In this document: positions 52,493 through 62,296 of the stretch, one piece after another
How the letters are laid out: the number at the start of each line of letters is the position of its first letter
Numbering within the stretch: the stretch's first letter is position 1
Source of the DNA: Vreelandella neptunia
GTDB lineage: Bacteria > Pseudomonadota > Gammaproteobacteria > Pseudomonadales > Halomonadaceae
Assembly (NCBI RefSeq): GCF_022489065.1
Contig: NZ_JAKVTW010000019.1
Span: forward strand, 1-64,000
Direction: 5' to 3'
Length of the DNA stretch: 64,000 nt
The notes under the pieces: generated by a model
Database searches by the model: none
What the model saw: only the letters and a program-made list of their open reading frames with translations
Told to the model about the DNA's origin: nothing
Program-made: the position numbers and the translations under genes

Positions 52493-52956
52493 AGATCCGG
52501 CTGTTAGCGGTAGGAAGCAAAATGCCTGCGTGGGTAGAAGAGGGCGTCGACACTTACCGCAAGCGGCTGCCGCGAGATTTTAATCTCGAGATAGAAGAAA
52601 TAGCCCTCGGCCAGCGTGGCAAAAACGCCGATATCGCCAAAGCACGCGCCCAAGAGGCGCAGCGTATTCGCGATAAGCTGCGTGGTGATGAATACGTCGT
52701 GGCATTGGAAGTCAAAGGTAAGCCTTGGACCACCGAACAGCTAGCGCAAGAAGCCGACGCCTGGCGCATGGCCGGGCGCGATGTTGTGCTGCTGGTGGGT
52801 GGGCCGGATGGTCTCGAACCCTCGCTATCGGCGATGGCCGATAAAAAGTGGTCGATCTCCCCGCTGACGCTGCCCCATCCGCTAGTGCGGATAATGCTGG
52901 CCGAGCAGCTCTACCGCGCCTGGACATTATTGATCGGTCACCCTTATCACCGCTAA
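52489..52956 (+). CDS. rlmH: 23S rRNA (pseudouridine1915-N3)-methyltransferase RlmH
   Basis: A 155-residue SPOUT methyltransferase. [111 protein letters not shown] cover the knot and SAM site and end with the typical YHR. Length is standard. It follows rsfS with a four-base overlap. Confidence 0.95.
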   Translation: [155 protein letters not shown]

Positions 52957-53044
52957 CGGCTGACTGAGATGGCGGGCGATCAGTGTGATGGCCTGCTGCG
53001 CCTTTTGTCTGATTTGATTGTTTGATTTGAGAGTCATCGTTGCC

Positions 53045-54952
53045 ATGCTCAAGCGCCCCAACACGCTAAAAAACTCCGAGCAAGAATTGCGTATTTTCCG
53101 TGTTAGAGCGCTGCTTGCGGTATTAGTGGTGTTGACGCTGGCAGGTTTGTTAACGGGGCGCTTAATTTATTTACAGATCGTTCAGCATGATATGTACAGC
53201 ACCCGATCCGAAAATAACCGGGTGCGTGTCGAGCCACTGCCACCTAATCGGGGCTTGATCTATGACCGAAATGGCGTTCTGCTGGCTGAAAACCGCCCCA
53301 CCTATAACCTGACGCTAGTACGCGAACGCGTCGATAACCTTGACGAGACGCTGGCGCTGCTGGTTGATCTTCTTGAGCTACCCGAAGAGGAGATTGAAGC
53401 GTTCAATGTTCGTTCGCGCCAACGGCAACGACCTTTCCAACCTGCGCTGCTGACCAGCGATCTAAACGAAGACCAAATCGCCCGCTTAGCCGTAAATCGC
53501 CACCGTCTACCGGGGGTGGAGATAGAGGCTCAGCCGCTGCGTTTTTATCCTGACGCGGAAATAATGGCCCATGCGCTAGGTTACGTTGGCCGCATTAACG
53601 CCGAAGAGATGGAAACACTTGATGCGGGACGCTACGCAGGTACTCACTTTATCGGTAAAACCGGTATTGAGCGTTTTTATGAAGAGGAGCTGCACGGTCA
53701 GGCTGGCTTGCGAAAAGTGGAAACTAACGCCCGAGGCCGCGTATTGCGAGAGCTAGGCCGCACGGACCCAGTGCCGGGTGAGAATTTAACATTAACTCTC
53801 GATAAGTCACTTCAAATGCTGGCTTATGAGCTGTTGGATGGGCGTCGCGGCTCTATTGTTGCTATCGCGCCCGCTACCGGTGAAATTCTCGCCATGGTGT
53901 CAACACCAGGGTTTGACAGTAACCAGTTTGTCACTGGCATCGACGTCGCTTCTTATCGCGGCTTGCAGGAAAATCTTGATCTGCCCCTGTTTAACCGCGC
54001 TATTCGTGGTCATTATCCGCCAGGCTCAACGATCAAGCCTTTTCTGGCACTAGCCGGGTTGGTGGAGGGCGTTATTACGCCCGATAGCACGATCAATGAC
54101 CCGGGTTATTACCAGTTACCTAATGACTCCCGCCGTTACCGCAACTGGCTGCGCTGGGGACATGGTCGTGTCGATATGGAGCGTTCTCTTGCCGTATCAA
54201 ACAACACTTACTACTACACCCTGGCGCATGATTTAGGCATCGATAGCCTGCATGAGCAGATGAGCAATTTTGGCTTTGGTCAGCGTGTTGCCCACGACGT
54301 ACAGGGAGAGAGCGGCGCTTTGATGCCCTCGCGCGACTGGAAGCGTGGTCGCTTTAACCAGCCATGGTACCCCGGTGAAACGCTTTCAGTGGGTATTGGA
54401 CAAGGCTACTGGCAAGTGACGCCTTTGCAGCTCGCCAGCGCCACAGCAACCCTGGCCAATCGCGGCCACTGGGTGAAGCCGCGCCTGGCTCGACAGATTG
54501 GTGATACACCCGTCCCACGAGATTTGCCAGAAACCTTGGATGACATCCAGTTAGCCAGCGATAGCTGGTGGGATAGGGTTTTTAGCGGCATGGAGAAAGT
54601 GATTAGTGGCACTGAGGGCACGGCGCGCCGAACCGGTGTGGGGCTTGAGTATCGTATGGGCGGCAAATCAGGCACTGCACAGGTATTTTCGCTAGGCCAG
54701 GATCAGCGCTATAACGCCGATGAGTTAGCAGAGCGGTTACGAGACCACGCGCTTTTCATGGCTTTCGCGCCATTAGAAGATCCCCAGATTGCTGTCTCCG
54801 TTATTGTTGAAAATGCAGGCGGCGGCAGTACCCATGCGGCTCATTTGGCGCGAGCCATGACTGATGCCTGGTTGCTCAAGGATGAGGCGCCTGACGTAGA
54901 GGAAGTGCGCGAAGTGTTAGAAGAAGATGATGCCAATGTGGAGGGTAACTAA
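53045..54952 (+). CDS. mrdA: Penicillin-binding protein 2 (elongasome transpeptidase)
   Basis: A 635-residue class B PBP. One N-terminal transmembrane helix (RALLAVLVVLTLAGLLTGRLIYLQI) anchors it; the pedestal domain begins NRGLIYDRNGVLLAENRPTYNL. The transpeptidase domain has the SxxK motif in PPGSTIKPFLALAGL, SxN in AVSNNTYYY and KSGTAQ as the KTG-type motif. The start at 53045 gives the normal length. PBP2 cross-links side-wall murein with RodA, encoded three bases downstream. Confidence 0.95.
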   Translation: MLKRPNTLKNSEQELRIFRVRALLAVLVVLTLAGLLTGRLIYLQIVQHDMYSTRSENNRVRVEPLPPNRGLIYDRNGVLLAENRPTYNLTLVRERVDNLDETLALLVDLLELPEEEIEAFNVRSRQRQRPFQPALLTSDLNEDQIARLAVNRHRLPGVEIEAQPLRFYPDAEIMAHALGYVGRINAEEMETLDAGRYAGTHFIGKTGIERFYEEELHGQAGLRKVETNARGRVLRELGRTDPVPGENLTLTLDKSLQMLAYELLDGRRGSIVAIAPATGEILAMVSTPGFDSNQFVTGIDVASYRGLQENLDLPLFNRAIRGHYPPGSTIKPFLALAGLVEGVITPDSTINDPGYYQLPNDSRRYRNWLRWGHGRVDMERSLAVSNNTYYYTLAHDLGIDSLHEQMSNFGFGQRVAHDVQGESGALMPSRDWKRGRFNQPWYPGETLSVGIGQGYWQVTPLQLASATATLANRGHWVKPRLARQIGDTPVPRDLPETLDDIQLASDSWWDRVFSGMEKVISGTEGTARRTGVGLEYRMGGKSGTAQVFSLGQDQRYNADELAERLRDHALFMAFAPLEDPQIAVSVIVENAGGGSTHAAHLARAMTDAWLLKDEAPDVEEVREVLEEDDANVEGN

Positions 54953-54955
54953 GCC

Positions 54956-56116
54956 ATGCCTTGGCATTATATAGCGCGCTCGATGCGTGGTTACCCTGTT
55001 CGCCCGCCTGAGAGTGGGATTGCTCGGCGCAAAAGTATTTGGGAACGGATTCATATCGATCCCTGGCTGCTTGGCCTGCTACTAGTGCTGATGGGCAGCG
55101 GTTTGATCGTTCTATACAGCGCCTCCGGACAATCCATTGATGCGGTGATTGGCCAGAGCGTACGTTTTGGCATCGCCCTGGTAGGCATGGTGATTATTGC
55201 CCAATTCTCGCCCTCTACTTTTCTACGCTTTGCCCCCCTGGCCTATGGTGTTGGTGTAGCCATGCTGGTGGCTGTTGATGTCGTGGGCGATGTCGGAATG
55301 GGGGCCAAACGCTGGTTGGAGATTCCTGGTGTCATTCGTTTTCAGCCATCTGAAATGATGAAGCTGGCGGCCCCGTTAATGGTCGCAGCCTACCTTAATC
55401 GCTGTGAACTACCGCCGAGACTGCGCGATATTGTGGTGTGCGGGGTCATTATCGGTGTGCCCGTTGTATTAACGGCGATTCAGCCCGACTTAGGCACCTC
55501 TCTGCTGGTGTCTAGCGCTGCCTTAATCGTCGTGCTGTTGGCAGGATTGTCATGGCGTTTAATAGGTTTCATTGCCGCGCTGGGGGCTGCGGGCGTGCCG
55601 GTATTATGGATGAATATGCACAACTACCAGCGGCAACGGGTGTTGACGTTTCTAAACCCTGAAAGCGATCCACTGGGTTCAGGGTGGAATATCATTCAGT
55701 CAACCACGGCCATTGGGAGCGGCGGGCTGTGGGGCAAAGGTTGGCTACAAGGTACCCAGTCTCAGTTAGAGTTCTTGCCGGAGCGGCATACGGATTTCAT
55801 CATTGCCGTCTTGGGTGAAGAGTTTGGTTTGGTCGGTATGTTGGTGCTGTTGTGTCTGTATCTATTGATCGTCAGCCGTGGATTATGGATGGCCAGCGCT
55901 GCTCAAGACACCTTTGGCCGCTTGGTGGCGGGCAGTATTATCCTAACGTTTTTTATCTATGTTTTTGTCAATATGGGCATGGTGAGCGGCATTCTACCCG
56001 TGGTAGGCGTACCGTTGCCGTTAGTGAGTTATGGCGGCACCTCAAGCGTGACCTTGTTAGCGGGTTTCGGTATTCTCATGTCCATACATGCTCACCGGCG
56101 GCTACTGTCCCGCTAG
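54956..56116 (+). CDS. mrdB: RodA peptidoglycan glycosyltransferase
   Basis: A 386-residue SEDS polymerase with about ten helices. GSGLIVLYSASGQSIDAVIGQ, VVGDVGMGAKRWLEIPGVIRFQPSEMMKLAAPLMVA, IQPDLGTSLLVSSAALIVVLLAGL and the catalytic-loop ESDPLGSGWNIIQSTTAIGSGGLWGKGW then FLPERHTDFIIAVLGEEFGLVG, and the C-terminal LPLVSYGGTSSVTLLAGFGILMSI are typical. The N-terminal 35 residues are longer than in E. coli. It polymerises glycan strands with PBP2. Confidence 0.95.
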   Translation: MPWHYIARSMRGYPVRPPESGIARRKSIWERIHIDPWLLGLLLVLMGSGLIVLYSASGQSIDAVIGQSVRFGIALVGMVIIAQFSPSTFLRFAPLAYGVGVAMLVAVDVVGDVGMGAKRWLEIPGVIRFQPSEMMKLAAPLMVAAYLNRCELPPRLRDIVVCGVIIGVPVVLTAIQPDLGTSLLVSSAALIVVLLAGLSWRLIGFIAALGAAGVPVLWMNMHNYQRQRVLTFLNPESDPLGSGWNIIQSTTAIGSGGLWGKGWLQGTQSQLEFLPERHTDFIIAVLGEEFGLVGMLVLLCLYLLIVSRGLWMASAAQDTFGRLVAGSIILTFFIYVFVNMGMVSGILPVVGVPLPLVSYGGTSSVTLLAGFGILMSIHAHRRLLSR

Positions 56117-56173
56117 CGAAGCTGCCCAGCCCAGACATATAGTTCAGACGCCTGTGTTGCTCGGCAATGGAAA

Positions 56174-56234
56174 ACTCAGGAATGGATGGTTCTAGGATTC
56201 ATCGTTCTGGAATGAAGAGCTCAGGAGTGGAGAG
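56174..56234. repeat. Four degenerate ~15-bp tandem units before mltB
   Basis: Units at 56174-56189, 56190-56204, 56205-56219 and 56220-56234 each carry a TC(A/T)GGA or TCTGGA core followed by an A/T/G-rich tail. The last unit supplies the ribosome binding site region of mltB. Each unit differs from the others at several positions. Whether this is functional or slipped DNA cannot be told. Confidence 0.4.
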
Positions 56235-56237
56235 TTA

Positions 56238-57287
56238 ATGAACAAGGTTCAAGGGAAAACGAACAGCTACCTATTGGCAGCCATGATGTGCTGGGTAACG
56301 CCCTCAGTATTTGCCGATGAGCCTTCTCAGCATTTTGCTCCGCCGCAGAATGCGGACAGTCAGCTGCTGATGGAAGAGTTGGTCGAGCAAGGGCTGCCGC
56401 AAGCGTGGCTAGAAAAGGCGCTTGGGCAGGCAACCTTCACTCAAAGTGTCTTGGATGCTATGGAAGGGGCCGCGGAGCGTCGTCTGAAATGGCATGAGTA
56501 TCGCGCTATTTTCATGACCCAACAGCGCATTGAAGAGGGCGTTGAGTTTATCGACGCGCATGCTGATGCTTTAGCGCGAGCTGAAAGCACGTATGGTGTT
56601 CCTGCTGAAATCATTACCGCTATTATTGGTGTTGAAACCTATTACGGCCGCCACAAAGGCCAGCACCGTGTTCTGGATTCGCTAGCCACGTTGGCATTTC
56701 ACCATCCGGCCCGGGGCGCTTTTTTCCGCGGTGAACTGGCCGCGTTTTTACGAATAGCCTACGAGCAGCAGGTGGATCCTACCGAACTACAGGGCTCTTA
56801 TGCGGGCGCTATGGGCTATCCGCAGTTTATTCCTACCAGTTATCAAGCGTATGCAGTGGATTTCGATGACGATGGCCGTCGCGATCTGTGGGAAAACCCG
56901 GTTGATGCGATAGGCAGCGTTGCGAATTACTTCGCCGAACACAAATGGCAGCCAGGTGCTGATATTTATCATCAGGCGAGTGGCCCTGACGTATTGCCGG
57001 TCGAGCTACTACAAGAGCTTTCATTCAATCAGACATCGCCTCCGTCGGTCAGTATCGCTCAGCTTGCCGTCCATGGGCTTGAGCCCAATGAGCCGCTCGA
57101 TGATGATTTGTTGGTCGTTCCGCTAGCGCTTGAGTACGCGGATGGGCAGACCCACTATCGGTTTGGCGAGTATAATTTTTATGTGATAACCCGCTACAAT
57201 CACAGCCACCTCTACGCCATGGCAGTAACTGAGCTGGCGGAAGCGATCGCCGAATTGCACGATAAGCGGCATGAGGATGAGGCATGA
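56238..57287 (+). CDS. mltB: Lytic murein transglycosylase B
   Basis: A 349-residue exported enzyme that cleaves murein glycan with 1,6-anhydro ring formation. The signal peptide ends at SVFA|DEPS and lacks a lipobox cysteine, so it is a soluble rather than lipid-anchored form. The catalytic Glu is in IIGVETYYGRHKGQHRVLDSLATLAFHHP; LQGSYAGAMGYPQFIPTSYQAYAVDFDDDGRRDLWENPVDAIGSVANYF is the other conserved core. The stop overlaps rlpA by four bases. It acts in the periplasm with the elongation proteins. Confidence 0.93.
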   Translation: MNKVQGKTNSYLLAAMMCWVTPSVFADEPSQHFAPPQNADSQLLMEELVEQGLPQAWLEKALGQATFTQSVLDAMEGAAERRLKWHEYRAIFMTQQRIEEGVEFIDAHADALARAESTYGVPAEIITAIIGVETYYGRHKGQHRVLDSLATLAFHHPARGAFFRGELAAFLRIAYEQQVDPTELQGSYAGAMGYPQFIPTSYQAYAVDFDDDGRRDLWENPVDAIGSVANYFAEHKWQPGADIYHQASGPDVLPVELLQELSFNQTSPPSVSIAQLAVHGLEPNEPLDDDLLVVPLALEYADGQTHYRFGEYNFYVITRYNHSHLYAMAVTELAEAIAELHDKRHEDEA

Positions 57288-58300
57288 ATAGCAAACTGAC
57301 GATAACCCGGCGTGCGGGTGGGGTCGTTGCCTTGTTGGCACTGGTCAGTGGCTGTGCAAGTAACGAGCCCCAGCGGATTGACACGCCTAGCTCAGCCAAT
57401 CAAGCAACTGCTCCCGCTTCAACGGCTGCCAGTACCAGTGGTGGTCGCTATGCGATGAGTGGTGATGCTTACCCCCTTGAGCCACCGGATGTGACCAAGG
57501 TGCCTGATGCCGAGCCGCGAATTGAACAGCCCTCTCGGGGTGGTAACCGGTCAACCTACGAAGTATGGGGTAAAACCTACCACGTTCTGCCCGATGCAAC
57601 GGGCTACGAAAAACGTGGTACCGCCTCATGGTATGGTGAAAAGTTTCACGGTTACGCAACGTCAAACGGTGAAATCTATGACATGTACAAAATGTCAGCA
57701 GCACACCGTTCGCTGCCGCTACCTACCTTTGCTCGCGTCACCAGCCTCGATAGCGGGCAATCGGTGATTGTTAGGGTCAATGATCGCGGCCCTTTTCATA
57801 GTGACCGTGAAATAGATCTCTCCTACGCCGCAGCGTCCCGCCTTGGGTTTCTCGACCATGGCACTGGGTCGGTTAAAGTGGAAGCTATTAACCCAGAACA
57901 GTGGCTAGCTGAGCAAGGAAGGGGCGGGGGTGTGCCCGCACAGGCAAGGGCTCCAGAGCCAAGGCAAGTCGCTTCAAGCGCTCCGCCAGCTTCTACCCGT
58001 CCTGCGGCTCCAGATACTGCAGCACCGGTGTCACGATCACAAACCAGCGTATCCCAGCCAGCGCCCAGCCAAAGCGGGTCAGGCGAGGCGGTTTATCTCC
58101 AGATTGCTGCCTTAGGTAACCCAGAGGGCGCTCAGCAGTTGCAGCAGCGTTTGCAAGTGGAACAGCCCCATAAAGTACGTATTATGAGTGATGCCGACGT
58201 CTACCGTGTTCAAGTAGGCCCTATTAATCCTGGGCAAGAGACGCAAGCACGTGAAACGCTGCGTCAAGCAGGGTTCCCCCAGGTGTTTGTTGTGCGATAA
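57284..58300 (+). CDS. rlpA: RlpA-like septal-ring lipoprotein with SPOR domain
   Basis: A 338-residue lipoprotein. The lipobox is LVSGC (Cys about residue 25). A double-psi beta-barrel follows: RGTASWYGEKFHGYATSNGEIYDMYKMSAAHRSLPLPTFARVTSLDSGQSVIVRVNDRGPF with catalytic Asp/His residues. A Pro/Ala/Ser-rich linker (residues 215-265) leads to a C-terminal SPOR domain (VYLQIAALGNPEGAQQLQQRL). RlpA cleaves or binds naked (denuded) glycan. The gene overlaps mltB by four bases. Confidence 0.93.
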   Translation: MNSKLTITRRAGGVVALLALVSGCASNEPQRIDTPSSANQATAPASTAASTSGGRYAMSGDAYPLEPPDVTKVPDAEPRIEQPSRGGNRSTYEVWGKTYHVLPDATGYEKRGTASWYGEKFHGYATSNGEIYDMYKMSAAHRSLPLPTFARVTSLDSGQSVIVRVNDRGPFHSDREIDLSYAAASRLGFLDHGTGSVKVEAINPEQWLAEQGRGGGVPAQARAPEPRQVASSAPPASTRPAAPDTAAPVSRSQTSVSQPAPSQSGSGEAVYLQIAALGNPEGAQQLQQRLQVEQPHKVRIMSDADVYRVQVGPINPGQETQARETLRQAGFPQVFVVR

Positions 58301-58323
58301 TTAGCCCCCTATTTATTTCTTGT

Positions 58324-58351
58324 GGCGCGTCTTCCGCGCCTCTGTGTTTTT
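58324..58351 (+). terminator. Intrinsic terminator after rlpA
   Basis: GGCGCG (58324-58329) pairs with CGCGCC (58335-58340) around TCTTC, followed by TCTGTG and a T-run. It lies 24 bases after the rlpA stop and separates the mrdA-rlpA run from dacA. Confidence 0.65.
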
Positions 58352-58396
58352 AAATAAGCTTTACAAGTAAGCTTTCGAGTAAGTGAGACTGACGTT

Positions 58397-59611
58397 ATGA
58401 ACGTGTTTACATCCATTGGTCGCTCTGCACGCCTGTGCCTTTTTGCTGCTGTGGCGACGATTGCTGTGCCGGCCAGTGCGCAGCAAGTTCCTCAACCGGT
58501 AATTCCACAGCCGCAAACCATTATCCCAGCGGCGCCTCAGTTAGCGGCGAGTTCGTGGATACTCATGGATGCCAACAGCGGACGTATACTGGCGGAGCAT
58601 AATTCCGATGAGCGCCTTCCGCCGGCGAGTTTGACCAAGCTTATGACGGCCTATTTGGTTGAGCGTGAGCTCGATCGCGGTACGATTAACCTGACTGATA
58701 TGATTAACATCAGTGAGAATGCTTGGCGCACCGGCGGCTCTAAGATGTTTATTGAGGTAGGTGATCAAGTCTCGGTGGACAACTTGCTTCATGGGATCAT
58801 CATCGTTTCTGGTAATGACGCCAGTGTTGCGATGGCGGAGCATTTAGCGGGCGGAGAAACACCTTTTGCCGATCTGATGAATCAGCATGCCACGCGCTTG
58901 GGAATGGACAATACAAATTTCCAAAATGCGACCGGTTTGCCAGGTGATAATCACTACTCAACTGCCCACGACATGGCTCGCTTATCGCAGCATATTATTA
59001 ATGATTACCCTGAACACTATGAAATCTATTCAGAGCGCACGTTCTCCTTTGGCGGTATAGATCAGCCAAACCGCAACCGTTTGCTGTGGCGCGACCCTTC
59101 GGTCGATGGCCTAAAAACCGGCTGGACGACGGAAGCGGGGTTTTGCCTGGTTTCATCAGCCAAGCGCGACGATATGCGTTTGATTTCTGTCGTAATGGGC
59201 ACCACCTCTGATGAGGCGCGTGCCCAGGAAACCCAAAAACTGCTCAGCTATGGTTTCCGCTTTTTTGAGACCATGAAACTTTACGAGCGCGGTGCCGTAC
59301 TGGCCACACCGCGTGTTTGGGGTGGTGATATCAATGAGCTGCGGGTGGGTGTCGATGAAGAGGTCTTTATGACCCTGCCGCGCAACCGTAATGAAGAGCT
59401 GCGCGCGCGACTTAACCTTGACCCGGACCTTCAGGCACCGATCGCTATTGGTGATGAGGTTGGCACTCTAGAAGTTCATCTGGGTGACGACGTAGTTGGT
59501 GAGCGTCGCTTAGTGGCACTTGAAAATGTTGAAGAGGGTGGCCTCTTCAAGCGTTTATTTGATCAGGTTCAGCGCTTCTTTAATGGCCTAATTAGTAACT
59601 TTACTGATTAA
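58397..59611 (+). CDS. dacA: D-alanyl-D-alanine carboxypeptidase DacA (PBP5/6)
   Basis: A 404-residue exported carboxypeptidase. The signal peptide ends at ASA|QQVPQP. The serine site is LPPASLTKLMTAYLVERE (SxxK), then VSGNDASVAMAEHLAGG (SxN) and GLKTGWTTEAG (KTG). A C-terminal beta domain (residues 295-385) and an amphipathic tail helix (GLFKRLFDQVQRFFNGLISNF) attach it to the membrane. It trims the terminal D-Ala of murein pentapeptides. Confidence 0.95.
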   Translation: MNVFTSIGRSARLCLFAAVATIAVPASAQQVPQPVIPQPQTIIPAAPQLAASSWILMDANSGRILAEHNSDERLPPASLTKLMTAYLVERELDRGTINLTDMINISENAWRTGGSKMFIEVGDQVSVDNLLHGIIIVSGNDASVAMAEHLAGGETPFADLMNQHATRLGMDNTNFQNATGLPGDNHYSTAHDMARLSQHIINDYPEHYEIYSERTFSFGGIDQPNRNRLLWRDPSVDGLKTGWTTEAGFCLVSSAKRDDMRLISVVMGTTSDEARAQETQKLLSYGFRFFETMKLYERGAVLATPRVWGGDINELRVGVDEEVFMTLPRNRNEELRARLNLDPDLQAPIAIGDEVGTLEVHLGDDVVGERRLVALENVEEGGLFKRLFDQVQRFFNGLISNFTD

Positions 59612-59662
59612 ATCTGGTCCAGATTAGGCCTTGGATATTGTATCTGTAATGATGGGGTTGCT

Positions 59663-59974
59663 ATGAAAAAAGGTACTCCACAGGGACTGCGCGATTTACG
59701 TCAACCGGCGGTTCAAGAGCCGCCAAAAATCACTTTCCCCTGTGATTACTCGTTAAAAGTCGTTGGCGATGCCGCCGAAGATTTTCCTGCCTCTGTGTGT
59801 CAGGTCATTGTGCGCCATGCGCCTGATTTCGATGCCACGACCATGCAGGTTGTCGACAGCCGCAATGGTCGTTTCCAATCGGTTCGTGTCGTGATAAGAG
59901 CGACCGGAGAGCAGCATATTAAAGAGCTGTTTGATGCGCTCAAGGCCACGGGTCGTGTCCATATGGTGGTATAG
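59663..59974 (+). CDS. ybeD: DUF493 (YbeD-type) protein
   Basis: A 103-residue ACT-like protein. [81 protein letters not shown] is the whole conserved domain. A 15-residue N-terminal tail is longer than in E. coli. It sits between dacA and lipB in most gammaproteobacteria, as here. Its role is unknown, possibly regulatory for lipoate metabolism. Confidence 0.92.
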   Translation: MKKGTPQGLRDLRQPAVQEPPKITFPCDYSLKVVGDAAEDFPASVCQVIVRHAPDFDATTMQVVDSRNGRFQSVRVVIRATGEQHIKELFDALKATGRVHMVV

Positions 59975-59976
59975 CC

Positions 59977-60639
59977 GTGAGCGATGCCTCGCCAATTGGA
60001 TTGTATAACCTTGGCCGCCAAGCCTATCTACCGGTTTGGGAGGCAATGCGTGCGCTGACCGATACCCGCGATACCTATACCCCTGATCAATTCTGGTTAG
60101 TCGAGCACGATCCTGTATTTACTCAGGGGCAGGCAGGCAAGCCAGAGCATTTACTGCTGCCGGGTGACATTCCTGTCGTACACACGGATAGAGGCGGGCA
60201 GGTGACCTATCATGGTCCTGGTCAAGTGGTTCTGTATCCGCTGCTGGATGTGCGGCGAGGCAAAATTGGCGTACGCGATTTAGTCACGGCATTGGAAAAC
60301 GCGGTAATTGATGTTTTAAGCAGCTACGGTGTAGATGCACGTGCTCGCCCTGATGCGCCAGGTGTCTATGTAATGACAGCAGCGGGAGAGGCGAAGATTG
60401 CCTCTCTGGGGCTACGTATTCGGCGTGGTGCAAGCTTTCATGGCGTGGCATTAAATGTCGATGGCGACCTGGCGCCTTTTCTACGGATTAACCCCTGCGG
60501 TTATGCGGGTATGCCCATGGTGCGGTTAGCTGATTTTGTAGCACTGCCCGACAATCACCGGGTAGGAGAGCAGTTGGCGAACGCCTTGGCTGTGCGGCTG
60601 AACCGCGAATTGGTTCATATCGAGAGCTCGCCACTATAA
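59977..60639 (+). CDS. lipB: Octanoyl-ACP:protein N-octanoyltransferase LipB
   Basis: A 220-residue enzyme that moves octanoate from acyl carrier protein to lipoyl domains. The GTG start lies two bases after the ybeD stop. Conserved parts are [43 protein letters not shown], the catalytic Lys in [32 protein letters not shown] and the thiol in INPCGYAGM. LipA is encoded downstream but on the opposite strand. Confidence 0.95.
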   Translation: MSDASPIGLYNLGRQAYLPVWEAMRALTDTRDTYTPDQFWLVEHDPVFTQGQAGKPEHLLLPGDIPVVHTDRGGQVTYHGPGQVVLYPLLDVRRGKIGVRDLVTALENAVIDVLSSYGVDARARPDAPGVYVMTAAGEAKIASLGLRIRRGASFHGVALNVDGDLAPFLRINPCGYAGMPMVRLADFVALPDNHRVGEQLANALAVRLNRELVHIESSPL

Positions 60640-60761
60640 AGCCCCTATAAGTCGGTTGATAAGAGCAGGGGTAGAGCTTTCTTAAAGCTCTCTCTAAGCC
60701 CTTTCAACCGCTTAACTAAATTTAACTCAATATAGTGGCAGGCTCTGTGTCGCGGTAATCA

Positions 60762-61820
60762 CTATCCTACGTTGAGCGCTGGGATCAGGTTGGGATTAGC
60801 TTCTTGTTCTTGGCCAGGAATGGCTGCTGGTGACGCAAGGCCCAGGTTATTTTTCTCAAAGACCCGGTCAGCACGGTAGCTGGAGCGTACTAGTGGGCCG
60901 GAAGGGACTTCCATAAAGCCTTTTTCCAGGCCAATAACACGGTAGCGATCAAACTCTTCCGGGGTAACCCACCGTTCAACCGCCAAGTGGTTTTTGGTCG
61001 GACGCAGATACTGGCCTAGCGTGACGATATCGACTCCGATTTCACGAAGGTCATCAAAGGTTTGCAAAATCTCTTCGTCAGTCTCGCCCAGTCCCAGCAT
61101 CAAACTGGTTTTGGTAATGATATCGGGGCGATAGCGTTTGGCATGGGCAAGTACATCAAGGGTTTTACGATAACCTGCTCGACGGTCACGCACTCGGCCT
61201 GTTAGCCGTTCAACGGTTTCAACGTTCTGGGCAAACACTTGCAGGCCTGAGTCGACGACGCGTTCAATAGCGGTTAGCTCGCCATCAAAGTCGGGCGTTA
61301 AGGCTTCCACGACTACCTCAGGCGTACGCGCTTTGATCGCCATAATGCAGTTGGCGTAGTGCGACGCTCCACCATCGTCAAGGTCATCGCGGTCTACCGA
61401 TGTGAGTACGATGTAGCGCAGCCCCATCAACTCTACCGACTTAGCGGTGTTTTCAGGCTCTTCGTGATCCAGCCAACCTTGTGGGTTACCTGTATCTACC
61501 GCGCAGAAGCGGCAGGCACGCGTGCATACTGAGCCCATAAGCATAATTGTTGCCGTACCGTTGCTCCAGCACTCGCCCATATTGGGACAGTGAGATTCAG
61601 CGCAAACAGTGCTCAGTCGATGAGTGGCGACATTTTTCTTGACCGCCTCAAAACGCTCCCCTCCCGGGATCTGTGCCCGTAGCCACTTGGGCTTGCGTTC
61701 AAGAGAAGGGGCTTCTGCCTGCGCTTTGCGCTGCTTCATGCCGTCCTTGATCACCGTCATGCCATGCTCATTACGGTATTTTTCACCGCTAGACACGCGT
61801 TGCGGAGGGATATTGCTCAT
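60762..61820 (-). CDS. lipA: Lipoyl synthase LipA
   Basis: A 352-residue radical-SAM enzyme that inserts sulfur into octanoyl groups. Both cysteine clusters are visible: the auxiliary cluster in C73-AESH-C78-PNMGE-C84 and the radical-SAM cluster in C99-TRA-C103-RF-C106. The C-terminal VRSSYRAD holds the serine ligand of the auxiliary cluster. There is a poorly conserved tail of about 25 residues. It converges with lipB, whereas in many related bacteria lipB and lipA are in tandem. Confidence 0.95.
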   Translation of the reverse strand: MSNIPPQRVSSGEKYRNEHGMTVIKDGMKQRKAQAEAPSLERKPKWLRAQIPGGERFEAVKKNVATHRLSTVCAESHCPNMGECWSNGTATIMLMGSVCTRACRFCAVDTGNPQGWLDHEEPENTAKSVELMGLRYIVLTSVDRDDLDDGGASHYANCIMAIKARTPEVVVEALTPDFDGELTAIERVVDSGLQVFAQNVETVERLTGRVRDRRAGYRKTLDVLAHAKRYRPDIITKTSLMLGLGETDEEILQTFDDLREIGVDIVTLGQYLRPTKNHLAVERWVTPEEFDRYRVIGLEKGFMEVPSGPLVRSSYRADRVFEKNNLGLASPAAIPGQEQEANPNLIPALNVG

Positions 61821-62296
61821 AGGGACAGAGCCTCTCTTTTGTGCGGTAGGCCGAGGTCAGTTGAGGGCGTCGAGCCCTTTCAAGGCCTGCCAATTGATAC
61901 CTGATTAATTAATACGAAGTGCTTCCGATATATCATCGCGCTATGCCTACTAATGTAACATATCTCGCCGTCAACAGGACACCGTCAGGCCTGAGGGCGC
62001 AGCAACTAGATCGTGCCTAGAAGTGCCGAAGATAGCCGGATAGATAGCATATTAATCCCATTGAGAACGCCCTGTAAGCTCGTAAGTTGTAATACCCGAA
62101 ATAGGCTTCAACATCAGGGCAAAGCATGCTAACACTGAGTCTCGGGCGCTGCTTAAATAGAGCCTCATTAGTCGCATAGGGCGTAATTGTTAGGTGTAAA
62201 GATCGACGTCAAGCACGTTGTGGCCTAGACTATATTGCATTGCAGCATCATTGCTATCGGGATTGATGCCGGCGCATCAATCCAATGGGAGAACTT
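61821..62296. other. Long intergenic region between lipA and the DUF3141 gene
   Basis: Divergent promoter region of 476 bases. No gene is supported in either direction. It holds an A/T-rich TATATT near 62231 without a matching -35 element, and a strong inverted repeat at 62260-62283 before the DUF3141 start. Otherwise I see nothing. Confidence 0.45.
62260..62283 (+). promoter_or_regulatory. Perfect 10-bp hairpin in the DUF3141 leader
   Basis: GGATTGATGC (62260-62269) and GCATCAATCC (62274-62283) form a perfect stem with a CGGC loop. It ends four bases before the GGGAG ribosome binding site (62287-62291) of the DUF3141 gene and has no T-run after it. It could be an operator or a translation-modulating structure. 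Confidence 0.5.

Noticed and set aside
60673..60691. Terminator between lipB and lipA
   Set aside because: The eight-base stem has no T-tract on either side.
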